The notes under the pieces: model-generated
Databases searched by the model: none
What the model was told of the DNA's origin: nothing
Seen by the model: the letters and a program-made list of their open reading frames with translations, nothing else
Made by a program: the position numbers and the translations under genes
DNA from: Bacillus thermotolerans
Lineage (GTDB): Bacteria; Bacillota; Bacilli; Bacillales; Domibacillaceae
NCBI RefSeq assembly: GCF_000812025.2
Contig: NZ_JWJE02000003.1
Coordinates: forward strand, 80,694 to 144,693
DNA length: 64,000 nt
Direction of reading: 5' to 3'
Shown here: piece after piece, positions 16,778-25,226 of the stretch
How the letters are laid out: every line of letters begins with the position of its first letter
How positions within the stretch are numbered: position 1 is the first letter of the stretch

Positions 16778-17876
16778 TTACAGACGAGAACGCAAGTAAG
16801 CATTAATGAATGGTGTAATCTCTCCGTCCATAACCGCCTGTACATTTCCTGTTTCTTCATTTGTCCGATGATCTTTGACCATGGAATAAGGATGGAAGAC
16901 ATAGGAGCGAATTTGGCTTCCCCAGCCAATTTCTTTTTGCTCGCCGCGGATTTCCGCCAGCTCCGCCTCCTGCTCTTCAATCTTTTTCTGGTATAATTTT
17001 GCTTTCAGCATTTTCATGGCCTGTTCACGGTTTTTAATTTGGGACCGTTCGGATTGACATGTCACGACCGTATTCGTTGGCAAGTGGGTAATCCGCACGG
17101 CAGAATCCGTTGTATTGATATGCTGCCCGCCGGCGCCGCTGGCACGATACGTATCGATCTTTAAATCCTCTGTACGAATCTCAATTTCGATATCCTCGTT
17201 AAACTCCGGCATCACCTCGCACGATACGAACGAGGTATGACGGCGGCCTGACGAGTCAAACGGTGAAATACGCACAAGCCGATGAACACCTTTTTCCGCT
17301 TTCAGGTAGCCATAAGCGTTATGTCCTTTGAACAGAAGCGTCACACTTTTTAAGCCAGCTTCATCCCCAGGCAGGTAATCAAGTGTTTCCACCTTGAATC
17401 CTTGCTTCTCCCCCCAGCGTGTATACATGCGAAGAAGCATAGAACCGAAATCCTGAGACTCGGTTCCGCCAGCACCAGGATGAAGTTCAAGAATCGCATT
17501 GTTCTTATCATACGGCTCACTCAGCAAGAGCTGAAGCTCGAACTTCTCAATCCGCTCACGAAAACCGTCTATCTCGCCTTCCAGCTCGCTTTGCAGCTCT
17601 GCATCGTTTTCTTCCTTGGCTAGTTCATGAGTCAGCTCCAGGTTTTCCTGTGTTTCTACAAGATCCTTATACTCGTTGACAATTTCCTTCAGCGCATTAG
17701 ATTCGTTGATCACCGCTTGAGCTGCCTGCTGATCATCCCAGAAGTTCGGATGAAGCATTTCATTTTCAAAAGAGGCAATGCGTTCCTCCTTCACTTCTAA
17801 GTCAAAGAGACCCCCTGAAGTCCGCTAATTTCTTAGCTGTTTTATCTAGCTCGTTTCTGATTTCAAATAGTTCCAT
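16778..17876 (-). CDS. prfB: Peptide chain release factor 2, with programmed +1 frameshift
   Basis: RF2 ends translation at UGA and UAA. The gene is read as 24 codons from the ATG at 17876 to CTT (ending 17805), then a +1 shift skips one base and continues from 17803 to 16778, giving 365 aa, the normal length. The shift site is AGG GGG TCT CTT TGA C: an internal Shine-Dalgarno-like AGGGGG, slippery CTT, and an in-frame TGA at 17802-17804. RF2 thus limits its own synthesis. Functional motifs: the stop-reading tripeptide SPF in [10 protein letters not shown] and the peptidyl-tRNA hydrolysis motif GGQ in [11 protein letters not shown]. Ribosome binding site AGAGGTG precedes the start. secA lies upstream beyond a repeat array. 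Confidence 0.96.
17802..17816 (-). promoter_or_regulatory. prfB programmed frameshift signal
   Basis: AGG GGG TCT CTT TGA on the minus strand: SD-like stimulator, slippery codon, and recoded stop. This is the standard autoregulatory element of bacterial prfB. Confidence 0.95.
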
Positions 17877-17929
17877 ATGAACACCTCTTCTTTTATATTC
17901 CTAACATTATTAGTCAATGATTCACCGTC

Positions 17930-18637
17930 TTAGCCCTTAGGTCAAATAACCTTCCTCCATGAAGTGAAAGAGCCACTTCCTGGCGGAAGAACATTTGCCG
18001 ATCGGAGCAGAACAGGCGCTTTCGCTTTTCTCTTGTCCAGCTGCAGCGCCTTGCTCCTCGGGTCAAATAACCTTCCTCCATGAAGCGAAAGAGCCACTTC
18101 CTGGCGGAAGAACATTTGCCGATCGGAGCAGAACAGGCGCTTTCGCTTTTCTCTTGTCCAGCTGCGCCTCCTTGGGGCTCGAGGTCATATGTCTGTCCGG
18201 CTGTGCGGCAAACGGCGCCGCTTCGCCAGACGGACATATGCTTGTCGCCCCACAACAGTCGGCTTCGCTTTTCTTCTTGTCCAGCTGCAGTGCCTTGCTC
18301 CTCGGGTCAAATAACCTTCTTCCATGAAGCCAAAGAGCGGCTTCTTGGCGGAAGAACATTTGCCGGTCGGAGCAGAACAGGCGCTTTCGCTTTTCTCTTG
18401 TCCAGCTGCAGCGCCTTGCTCCTCGGGTCAAATAACCTTCCTCCATGAAGCCAAAGAGCGGCTTCTTGGCGGAAGAACATTTGCCGGTCGGAGCAGAACA
18501 GGCGCTTTCGCTTTTCTCTTGTCCAGCTGCAGCGCCTTGCTCCTCGGGTCAAATAACCTTCCTCCATGAAGCCAAAGAGCGGCTTCTTGGCGGAAGAACA
18601 TTTGCCGGTCGGAGCAGAACAGGCGCTTTCGCTTTTC
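17930..18637. repeat. Tandem array of about 121-bp hairpin repeats between prfB and secA
   Basis: Five copies of one unit, anchored at GTCAAATAAC, begin at 17941, 18062, 18306, 18427 and 18548. Spacing is 121 bp except between the second and third, where a different element is inserted; the last copy ends exactly at the secA stop. Each unit can fold into one long interrupted hairpin: AGCGCC/GGCGCT, then GCTCC/GGAGC, CAAAT/ATTTG and CTTCCTCC/GGCGGAAG. Between hairpins lies a constant linker with GCTTTTCTCTTGTCCAGCTG. Open frames crossing the array are by-products of its 121-bp period and have no gene-like features. From memory, intergenic repeats with the CTTGTCCAGCT-type linker are scattered through Bacillaceae genomes; their role is not known. 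Confidence 0.9.
18165..18300. repeat. Variant hairpin element inside the repeat array
   Basis: The linker flanks are the same as in the other units, but the middle differs completely: GGGGC...GCCCC encloses CATATGTCTGTC...GACGGACATATG around a GC-rich loop. Same architecture, different sequence: the pairing is kept while the bases change. Confidence 0.75.
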
Positions 18638-21145
18638 TTATGCCCCGCAGCAGTTTTTGTATTTTTTGCCGCTGCCGCATGGGCATGGGGCGTTGCGTCC
18701 GACTTCCGGGGCTTTTCGGACTGGTTTTTTCTTTGCTTTGCCGCCCTCGTCTTCTTTCGGGTTCACGGCCTGACCTTTGGCTACCTCTTGGCGTTCAAGG
18801 TTGTTTTGGATCGCTGCTTTCATCACATACTTCGCTGCTTCTTCGTTAATGCCCGCTACCATGTCCTCAAACATCGCAAAGCCTTCCCTCTGATACTCGC
18901 GCAGAGGATCAGTTTGGCCGTAAGCGCGCAGGTGAATCCCTTGGCGAAGCTGATCCATCGCGTCGATATGATTGATCCATTTCGAGTCAACCGCACGCAG
19001 AAGAATCACCTTTTCAAACTCCCGCATTTGCTCGTCGCCCATTTGTTCCTCTCTCTCGTCATAGCGCGCTTTCACTTTCGCAAAGATGATATCGACCATT
19101 TCATCGGCCTCTTTGCCTTCTAGGTCCGCTTCTGTCAGCTCGCCTTCACTTAGCAGGTTCGTGTTCACGTAGTCAATCAGCCCTTGCAGGTTCCGCGCTT
19201 CCCCTTCTTCTGCAGGACCGGAATGAAGCTGAACCACTTCACGGATGACCGTCATGATCATACCTTCTAAAATGTCGCGCAAGTTCTCTGATTCAAGTAC
19301 TTCATCCCGCTGTTTATAAATAATTTCACGCTGCTGGCGAAGAACGTCATCGTATTGAAGCAACCGCTTACGAGCATCGAAGTTATTGCCTTCCACTCGT
19401 CTTTGGGCAGATTCTACCGCTTTAGACACCATTTTACTTTGGATCGGCTGAGTATCATCCATGCCGAGCTTCGTCATCATGGCTTTCATATTATCCGAGC
19501 CGAAGCGGCGCATAAGCTCATCTTCTAAAGAGAGATAGAATTGCGTCACCCCTGGATCTCCTTGACGTCCTGAACGTCCGCGCAGCTGATTATCAATCCG
19601 GCGCGATTCATGACGCTCGGTTCCGATAACCGCCAGTCCGCCAAGCTCTTTTACTCCTTCACCGAGCTTAATGTCCGTTCCGCGCCCCGCCATGTTTGTC
19701 GCGATCGTTACCGCTCCCGGCTGTCCGGCTTCAGTAATGATCTCGGCTTCACGGCCATGGTTTTTCGCATTTAAGACATTATGTGGAACACCACGCTTTG
19801 TCAGCATACTTGAAATAAGCTCAGATGTTTCAATCGCTACCGTACCGACAAGCACCGGCTGGTTTGCTTTATGGCGCTGATAGATATCCTCTACCACCGC
19901 GCGGAATTTCCCTTCCATTGAAGCATAAATCAGGTCAGCCCGGTCATCACGGGCGATCGGACGGTTCGTCGGAATACTGATAACCCGCATGTTATAGATG
20001 TTGCGGAATTCTTCTTCCTCCGTTTTCGCTGTACCGGTCATTCCGGACAGCTTCTCATACATCCGGAAGTAGTTCTGGAAGGTAATTGTCGCCATTGTCA
20101 TGCTTTCATTCTGAATCGGCACGCCTTCTTTTGCCTCGATTGCCTGATGCAGACCATCACTGTAGCGCCGGCCCTTCATAAGTCGGCCTGTAAATTGGTC
20201 AACAATTACGACCTCTTCATCCTGAACAACGTAGTCGACATCCCGGTGCATGGAGACATGCGCTTTTAAGGACTGGCCAATATGGTGGTTAAGCGCTACG
20301 TGCTTCAAGTCAAACAAGTTCTCGATCTTGAAGTACTTTTCCGCTTTATTCATGCCTTCTTCCGTGAGAAGCACGCTTTTTGTTTTCTCATCATACGTGT
20401 AATCTTGGTCGACTTTCAGCAGACGAACAAAGCTGTTCGCATGGATGTACAGCTGAGTGGACTTCTGCGCTTGACCCGAGATGATCAGCGGTGTACGCGC
20501 TTCATCAATCAAGATGGAGTCTACTTCATCAATGACGGCATAGTGAAGCGGGCGCTGCACTTTATGCTCCTTGTAAAGCACCATGTTATCACGTAAATAA
20601 TCAAAGCCGAATTCGTTATTCGTTCCGTAAGTAATATCGGCGTTATACGCTTCCTTCTTCTCTTCTTTTGAAAGACTGTTCGAATTCAGGCCAACAGTGA
20701 GACCAAGAAACTTATACAGCTCTCCCATTTCCTCCGCATCTCGGGAAGCGAGGTATTCATTGACGGTGATAACATGAACGCCTTTTCCGGATATGGCATT
20801 TAAGTAGACCGGCATCGTCGCTGTTAACGTTTTACCTTCACCGGTTTTCATTTCGGAGATGTTTCCCTCATGAAGGGCGATCCCCCCCATGAGCTGCACA
20901 CGGTACGGGTAAAGGCCGAGCACCCGCCGCGCCCCTTCACGCACAACGGCAAATGCTTCTGATAATAAATCATCAAGCGATTCTCCGTTTTCGTACCGTT
21001 TTTTAAACTCCTCCGTTTTTGCCCGGAGGTCGTCATCGGACAGAGCTTCCATCTGATCCGCAAGCGCTTCAATCTTCTGTGCTTCCTTCTGCAGGCGCTT
21101 GATTTGCCGTTTATTTTCATCAAAAAACTTTGCTAATATCCCCAT
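18638..21145 (-). CDS. secA: Preprotein translocase ATPase SecA
   Basis: An 835-aa ATPase that drives secretory proteins through SecYEG. Walker A MKTGEGKT and the DEAD-box-type Walker [15 protein letters not shown] (about 205-218) are visible, then the preprotein-binding domain, second nucleotide domain with [13 protein letters not shown] and [11 protein letters not shown], helical scaffold and a C-terminal zinc finger [13 protein letters not shown] that contacts ribosomes or SecB. Start: ATG at 21145 with AAAGGAG 9 nt upstream; the reading from 21187 adds non-family residues. Gene order prfB-secA-hpf is the Bacillus order. The stop codon touches the repeat array, so no separate terminator is seen. 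Confidence 0.97.
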   Translation of the reverse strand: MGILAKFFDENKRQIKRLQKEAQKIEALADQMEALSDDDLRAKTEEFKKRYENGESLDDLLSEAFAVVREGARRVLGLYPYRVQLMGGIALHEGNISEMKTGEGKTLTATMPVYLNAISGKGVHVITVNEYLASRDAEEMGELYKFLGLTVGLNSNSLSKEEKKEAYNADITYGTNNEFGFDYLRDNMVLYKEHKVQRPLHYAVIDEVDSILIDEARTPLIISGQAQKSTQLYIHANSFVRLLKVDQDYTYDEKTKSVLLTEEGMNKAEKYFKIENLFDLKHVALNHHIGQSLKAHVSMHRDVDYVVQDEEVVIVDQFTGRLMKGRRYSDGLHQAIEAKEGVPIQNESMTMATITFQNYFRMYEKLSGMTGTAKTEEEEFRNIYNMRVISIPTNRPIARDDRADLIYASMEGKFRAVVEDIYQRHKANQPVLVGTVAIETSELISSMLTKRGVPHNVLNAKNHGREAEIITEAGQPGAVTIATNMAGRGTDIKLGEGVKELGGLAVIGTERHESRRIDNQLRGRSGRQGDPGVTQFYLSLEDELMRRFGSDNMKAMMTKLGMDDTQPIQSKMVSKAVESAQRRVEGNNFDARKRLLQYDDVLRQQREIIYKQRDEVLESENLRDILEGMIMTVIREVVQLHSGPAEEGEARNLQGLIDYVNTNLLSEGELTEADLEGKEADEMVDIIFAKVKARYDEREEQMGDEQMREFEKVILLRAVDSKWINHIDAMDQLRQGIHLRAYGQTDPLREYQREGFAMFEDMVAGINEEAAKYVMKAAIQNNLERQEVAKGQAVNPKEDEGGKAKKKPVRKAPEVGRNAPCPCGSGKKYKNCCGA

Positions 21146-21262
21146 TTTAGTCGCTCCTTTTAGTTGCAACAAATTATCCGCGAGCATTAAAATCTAATAA
21201 AATCCCTATCTTATATTACCACTATCACTTTGCTGAAACAACTAAACGGCATGAGCCTAAAA

Positions 21263-21293
21263 ACGCGAAAAACGCCTATATTAAGGCGTTTCG
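21263..21293 (-). terminator. Terminator after the SEC-C protein gene
   Basis: AAACGCCT and AGGCGTTT form an 8-bp stem with a 6-nt loop, followed on the minus strand by TTTTTCGCG. Confidence 0.6.
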
Positions 21294-21315
21294 TCGCATG
21301 TATCTTTACTTCTGA

Positions 21316-22434
21316 TTACTGTGAATTACCACTGACTACCTTCTCCATGTCCTTCACACGCTTTGACAGACCAGAAGCAGATACGTCAAGCCGCGAAGCA
21401 AGCTCGCTGTTTGAATAACTAGAAGCAACTGCTCCTCGTGACTGCAGCAATGAGTAAACCGCCGCCACGTAAACCTCAGGCTTGCGGATCGTTGGGTTTT
21501 CCTGCTGGCAATATTGATGCAGAAGAGCGATCGCTTCCTGCTGCTTATCTGCCTCTACCTCTTCTTCCTTCAGAAACGCAGCTAATGCTTCTGCTGTTTT
21601 TTCCTGTGATTCCTTCTCCCACACGATGTCTTCCGCACCGGCAGCCGGTTCTTCACTTACCACTTCTGCTTCTTCTAGAATTTCCTCCGGCTGTTCTTCC
21701 GTTTGTCCCTCCAGCTGTTCACGGTCTGTTTCTTCTTGCTCTTCTCCTTGATGAATGGCGAAAATGCCTTCAAGAATAGATAGCCAGTTCTCTGCCAGGA
21801 AGGCTTGTGAATCCGAAGCACCGGACTGCTCATATTGCTCAGCCAGCCATTTTGCTGCTTCCGGAGCGATATGCCGTTCGAAATGGAAGTCAATCATAAA
21901 GAAGATATACTCTTCTTCAAACGGCAGCAGACCGCCAACTACGAACACTTCATCGACCGGCACTTGCCGGCGGGCACGTATAGCAATCTTCTCGCCGCTT
22001 AATATATCTTCAATTTCATAAATGTTCTCACGCACTGCTTTTACCGTACCTGCTGCAAATTTCACATTTGGCCATGTAAGGAAAATATCTCTTGTGCGTT
22101 CCCTGCTTATCGTCTGTGCACGACGAGCCACGAACTCTTCAAGAACCGTACGGCCGTTTTTGACAGGCTGCGTTAAAATGAACCAGATTTCAAAAGCCAC
22201 TAAGTATACTTCTGAATTCTTTCGTAATACCTCATGCGTATGTAAAAGCGATTGATATTGCTTTCTCATTTCGTGGGAGTAATTCTCCATCGCAAAGTCA
22301 ATTAGTTCCCGCTGCAAATTCTCCAGCTCTTCCTGCATGACTCTGTGAATGGCTGACCCTTCTACTTTGCCGCAGCATTTTTTATACTTCTTCCCACTTC
22401 CACAAGGACATGGGTCGTTGCGTCCAATTGACAT
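21316..22434 (-). CDS. SEC-C metal-binding motif protein with C-terminal helix-turn-helix-like region
   Basis: A 372-aa cytosolic protein. The N-terminus is a complete SEC-C zinc motif ([14 protein letters not shown], residues 9-22), as in the tail of SecA. The middle (about 30-220) is helical and unassigned, followed by a long Glu-rich linker (about 220-290). The C-terminal 45 residues ([20 protein letters not shown]) look like a helix-turn-helix. Start ATG after GAGGAGGAAGAG. It lies directly upstream of secA in the same direction. The function is unknown; a role at the ribosome or Sec machinery is only suggested by the motif and position. Confidence 0.75.
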   Translation of the reverse strand: MSIGRNDPCPCGSGKKYKKCCGKVEGSAIHRVMQEELENLQRELIDFAMENYSHEMRKQYQSLLHTHEVLRKNSEVYLVAFEIWFILTQPVKNGRTVLEEFVARRAQTISRERTRDIFLTWPNVKFAAGTVKAVRENIYEIEDILSGEKIAIRARRQVPVDEVFVVGGLLPFEEEYIFFMIDFHFERHIAPEAAKWLAEQYEQSGASDSQAFLAENWLSILEGIFAIHQGEEQEETDREQLEGQTEEQPEEILEEAEVVSEEPAAGAEDIVWEKESQEKTAEALAAFLKEEEVEADKQQEAIALLHQYCQQENPTIRKPEVYVAAVYSLLQSRGAVASSYSNSELASRLDVSASGLSKRVKDMEKVVSGNSQ

Positions 22435-22517
22435 GAATCTCTTCCTCCTCTAGGTGGTCAAACTCTTTTCACATCTTTCTATCATACCATGAATTGACCA
22501 AGTGGAACAGTCTGCAA

Positions 22518-22550
22518 TAAAGCAGGCCCCTTTTTTAGGATGGCCTGCCT
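22518..22550 (-). terminator. Hairpin after the Pro/Glu repeat protein gene
   Basis: AGGCAGGCC and GGCCTGCT pair around an A/T-rich loop on the minus strand, 20 nt past the stop; the T tail is short. Confidence 0.5.
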
Positions 22551-22569
22551 GATCCGTTCCTTTTCTAGA

Positions 22570-23349
22570 TTAGAGAACTTGTCCTTCTTCGTTTTGCGTA
22601 TTGACTTGTTCTTCAAGTTCATTTAAGCGCTGCTCCAAATCATCGAGCCGCTCGTCAATGGCCCCTTCCTCCGTAACTGTTTCTTCATTCGCTACCGGAG
22701 CAGCTGAAACTGGCTCTTGTGCTGTGCCTTCTTCAGGTGCCGGCGCTGGTTCCTCTACTATATCTTCTTCAGGCACTGGTGCCGGCTCTTCCGCTACACC
22801 CTCCTCAGGCGCTGGCGTCGGTTCTTCTGTTACATCCTCTTCAGGTGCTGGTGCCGGTTCTTCATAAGAAACGGTTTGAAGCAATGTTTGTACTTCTACT
22901 TGAAGGACCGTGGCCGTATATTCTCGTTCCTGAACTTCTTCTTCAGGCACCCCCTTGGAAGCTAAGCTGTCTAGCTGGTTGTTTACCGCGTATAAGTGCT
23001 CTTCCAAACTCTTGAATTTTTCTGTGTAAGCCTTGTTCTGTTCTAAGTTGATGGTCTCTTCCGATGCTTCCCCATCTTCCTTCATTTCGGGTGATTCTAA
23101 ATTTAACGCATCCACTTCTTGCTGGTATATTCTAAGCTTCTCGCCGATTTTATATAATTGTTTATCGACAGAGCGCAATTGCTGCATGTGTTCTTTTGTG
23201 ATATTCTCCGTATTCATTGTTTGTGCCCATTCCTGTTCCTCAGCCGGCTGCACCCCTTCTTGAGCATGTCCGTATATAGGAGCGGAAAAAATAGTCCCTG
23301 CGGCTAGAGTCATTGCTAATACAGATGAAGCTTTTCTCTTTTTTGTCAC
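22570..23349 (-). CDS. Secreted coiled-coil protein with 12-residue Pro/Glu tandem repeats
   Basis: I do not recognise this 259-aa protein. It has a signal peptide (about 1-29, cut near HAQ/EG), helical coiled-coil stretches (50-160), four tandem 12-residue units of the form EEPAPAPEEDVT (163-210), and a final coiled coil (235-255). The extended acidic Pro-rich part resembles wall-spanning spacers. There is no LPXTG sorting signal, lipobox or SLH domain, so it is probably released or held non-covalently. Start is a GTG at 23349, 9 nt after GGAGG. Coiled coils at both ends suggest oligomers. Confidence 0.75.
   Translation of the reverse strand: MTKKRKASSVLAMTLAAGTIFSAPIYGHAQEGVQPAEEQEWAQTMNTENITKEHMQQLRSVDKQLYKIGEKLRIYQQEVDALNLESPEMKEDGEASEETINLEQNKAYTEKFKSLEEHLYAVNNQLDSLASKGVPEEEVQEREYTATVLQVEVQTLLQTVSYEEPAPAPEEDVTEEPTPAPEEGVAEEPAPVPEEDIVEEPAPAPEEGTAQEPVSAAPVANEETVTEEGAIDERLDDLEQRLNELEEQVNTQNEEGQVL
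22720..22863 (-). repeat. Four 36-bp tandem repeats inside the Pro/Glu protein gene
   Basis: Four in-frame 36-bp units encode EEPxPxPEExxx. Copies differ mostly at the third position of each 12-residue unit's last codons, so the array can vary in length without breaking the frame. Confidence 0.8.
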
Positions 23350-23702
23350 GTCCTGCTTCCTCCTTTAATGTAATGAGCTCGCTGAAACGGAGGCAATAGC
23401 GAAGATTACCAACCCGCCCAACATGTTTGTATGCTACCCGTTTAAAGCAGTAATAGAACGTAGCGCAAGGGCCTAATCTCAAAAAAGGAAAAACCTAACC
23501 ATATATTTCCTTTTTATTCCTTTTACATCCATCGCGGCCATAAAGCTTTTTACTATTTTCGTGGTTCTTTCCTTCTTTTCTTTCCCTTAGGCCCCTCTTC
23601 ATCCGCATAGCCTTGCGGATCACACATCATTTAGTTCACAGTTAGCAAGCAAGCCAGTCGATGAGACTACGTTCAGGCAAAAGTAACAGGTTCTATAAAA
23701 AA
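23350..23702. other. Gene-free stretch between the Pro/Glu protein and hpf
   Basis: I find no convincing coding frame or RNA gene here. It holds an AT-only stem (AAAAAGGAAA/TTTCCTTTTT, about 23485-23515) and a short hairpin ATCCGCA/TGCGGAT (about 23599-23619). Presumably it includes the promoter of the secreted protein gene. Confidence 0.4.
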
Positions 23703-23734
23703 CAAAAAATCCCGCTGCCGGCCGGCAGCGGGAT
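23703..23734 (-). terminator. Terminator after hpf
   Basis: The perfect 26-bp palindrome ATCCCGCTGCCGG/CCGGCAGCGGGAT is followed by TTTTTTG on the minus strand. Confidence 0.88.
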
Positions 23735-23744
23735 CCTTTATTCT

Positions 23745-24305
23745 TTATGTGGTTTCGATTAAACCGTACTTTCCATCTTTACGTTTGTACACAATGTTTG
23801 TATTATTGCTTTCAGCATCTGTGTAAATGAAGAAGTTGTGGCCGAGAAGGTTCATTTGCAGAATAGCTTCTTCTGAATCCATTGGTTTCAAGCTAAACTG
23901 CTTTGTTCTTACGACAGTCAGCTCATCCGTATCTTCTTCTACCTCCGTAGCGGCAGTTTCACTTTGTGTGATCGCGAAATAATCGCGCGGGTCGCCTTTC
24001 TCACGGAACTTACGGTTCACTTTTGTCTTATGCTTACGGATTTGTCGCTCTAGCTTATCCACAATAAGATCGATACCCGCATACATATCTTCATTTCGTT
24101 CCTCTGCCCGAAGAACGAGATCCTTCATTGGAATAGTGACTTCGACTTTCGCATTTTTATCGGAATAAACCTTCAGGTTCACATGAACAGTAGCATTCGG
24201 AGACTCGGTAAAGTACCGCTCCAACTTACTGATCTTCTTCTCGACGTATTCACGAATCGCCGGAGTTACTTCAATGTTCTCGCCACGGATGTTGTAGTCC
24301 AACAT
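23745..24305 (-). CDS. hpf: Ribosome hibernation promoting factor, long form
   Basis: A 186-aa protein that pairs 70S ribosomes into inactive 100S dimers in stationary phase or stress. N-terminal S30AE domain (about 1-100; MLDYNIRGENIEVTPAIREY) blocks the decoding channel; after an acidic linker the C-terminal dimerisation domain (130-184) has RTKQFSLKPMDSEEAILQM. Long HPF of this size is typical of Firmicutes (B. subtilis YvyD). Strong AAAGGAGGAG ribosome binding site. It lies between secA and the flagellar genes as in B. subtilis. Confidence 0.96.
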   Translation of the reverse strand: MLDYNIRGENIEVTPAIREYVEKKISKLERYFTESPNATVHVNLKVYSDKNAKVEVTIPMKDLVLRAEERNEDMYAGIDLIVDKLERQIRKHKTKVNRKFREKGDPRDYFAITQSETAATEVEEDTDELTVVRTKQFSLKPMDSEEAILQMNLLGHNFFIYTDAESNNTNIVYKRKDGKYGLIETT

Positions 24306-24339
24306 GTAAACTCCTCCTTTACATATAACTATGAGTATA

Positions 24340-24370
24340 TATTTCTCTTTCCCTATAAAAACTCCTGCCT
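24340..24370 (-). promoter_or_regulatory. Possible sigma-H-like promoter of hpf
   Basis: On the minus strand GCAGGAGTT and, 11 nt later, AGAGAAATA resemble the sigma-H elements RNAGGAWWW and RNNGAATWW with one mismatch each. The B. subtilis gene is known to be driven by sigma-B and sigma-H, but this match is weak. Confidence 0.3.
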
Positions 24371-24442
24371 AACCTGTTAAAAACATTTGTCGGAATTTCA
24401 ACAAAGGTAGAAAAATCTGTCTAAGAAAGGAGCAAGAACAAG

Positions 24443-24787
24443 TTAATTTTTCTTATCGTAGAATACGCCATCCACCTGAAGAGCGCTGTATGGGTTGGTG
24501 TATTTATTCGCGGACTGCTTTTTCCTCCTTAATTGCTGCATATCCCTTTGGATGTCCGCCTTCAGCTTAAACAACTTGTCATCAATGATCTTCTGCCGGG
24601 CCATCATCTCCCGGCCAAACTGACGCTCCTCTTCTGTAAAAGGCGGCGCTAAGCTCTTCAACAGCGCCTCTCTTCTATCGAGCAGTTCACTGATTGCCTC
24701 CACCATTTGATCACGGTCGGACACTGGATTCATAAGCAGCTCATACAGCTTCTCTGTTACATCATAGCACGCCTTTACGTTAGGCAT
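24443..24787 (-). CDS. fliT: Flagellar chaperone FliT
   Basis: A 114-aa all-helical small protein in the place of fliT in the fliD-fliS-fliT operon. Sequence conservation of FliT is low; the call rests on size, helical character (MPNVKACYDVTEKLYELL...) and position. It probably is an export chaperone for the filament cap FliD. Its ATG overlaps the fliS stop (TAATG), so it is translationally coupled; longer readings upstream lie inside fliS. Confidence 0.8.
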   Translation of the reverse strand: MPNVKACYDVTEKLYELLMNPVSDRDQMVEAISELLDRREALLKSLAPPFTEEERQFGREMMARQKIIDDKLFKLKADIQRDMQQLRRKKQSANKYTNPYSALQVDGVFYDKKN

Positions 24788-25191
24788 TACACTTGACCGC
24801 CCGTACCCGCATGCTGAAGCTGCCGGTTCTTCTGAATAACTTCCTTCCAAGTATCACGAAATTCCGTCACGAACCCTTCCACTTCTTCCAGAATAGCTGC
24901 GTCATTCTTTATATTCGCTTCGATGAGACGACGGTTTAAGTAGTCATACAACGATAGAAGACTCTCAGAAACGGCTACCTCCATATTCAAGGTCACCATC
25001 AGTTCCTGGATAATCGCCTGTGCCTTTTGGATATTCGTATTCTTTGCTTCTATGTCCTTAGAGGCGATCGCTTTCTTCGCCTGATTAATAAACTTCAAAC
25101 AGCCGTTATACAGCATGAGCGTCAGCTCCCCTGGAGAAGCAGTCGTTACAGCATTATTTGTATATGTCTGGTAAGGGTTTTTCATTCCCAT
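24787..25191 (-). CDS. fliS: Flagellin export chaperone FliS
   Basis: A 134-aa four-helix chaperone that binds the C-terminus of flagellin in the cytosol before export. The N-terminus NPYQTYTNNAVTTASPGELTLMLYNGCLKF is characteristic. ATG at 25191 chosen from AAAGGAG 8 nt upstream; the frame extends upstream but without family similarity. Second gene of the fliD-fliS-fliT operon. Confidence 0.95.
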   Translation of the reverse strand: MGMKNPYQTYTNNAVTTASPGELTLMLYNGCLKFINQAKKAIASKDIEAKNTNIQKAQAIIQELMVTLNMEVAVSESLLSLYDYLNRRLIEANIKNDAAILEEVEGFVTEFRDTWKEVIQKNRQLQHAGTGGQV

Positions 25192-25226
25192 GAAAAACAC
25201 TCCTTTCACGTCATGATTATAGAGCC

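Noticed and set aside
17914..18849. Several overlapping open frames on both strands, 80-130 codons, across the repeat array
   Set aside because: They arise from the 121-bp period, repeat the same peptide in several frames, have no ribosome binding sites, and some run into secA antisense.
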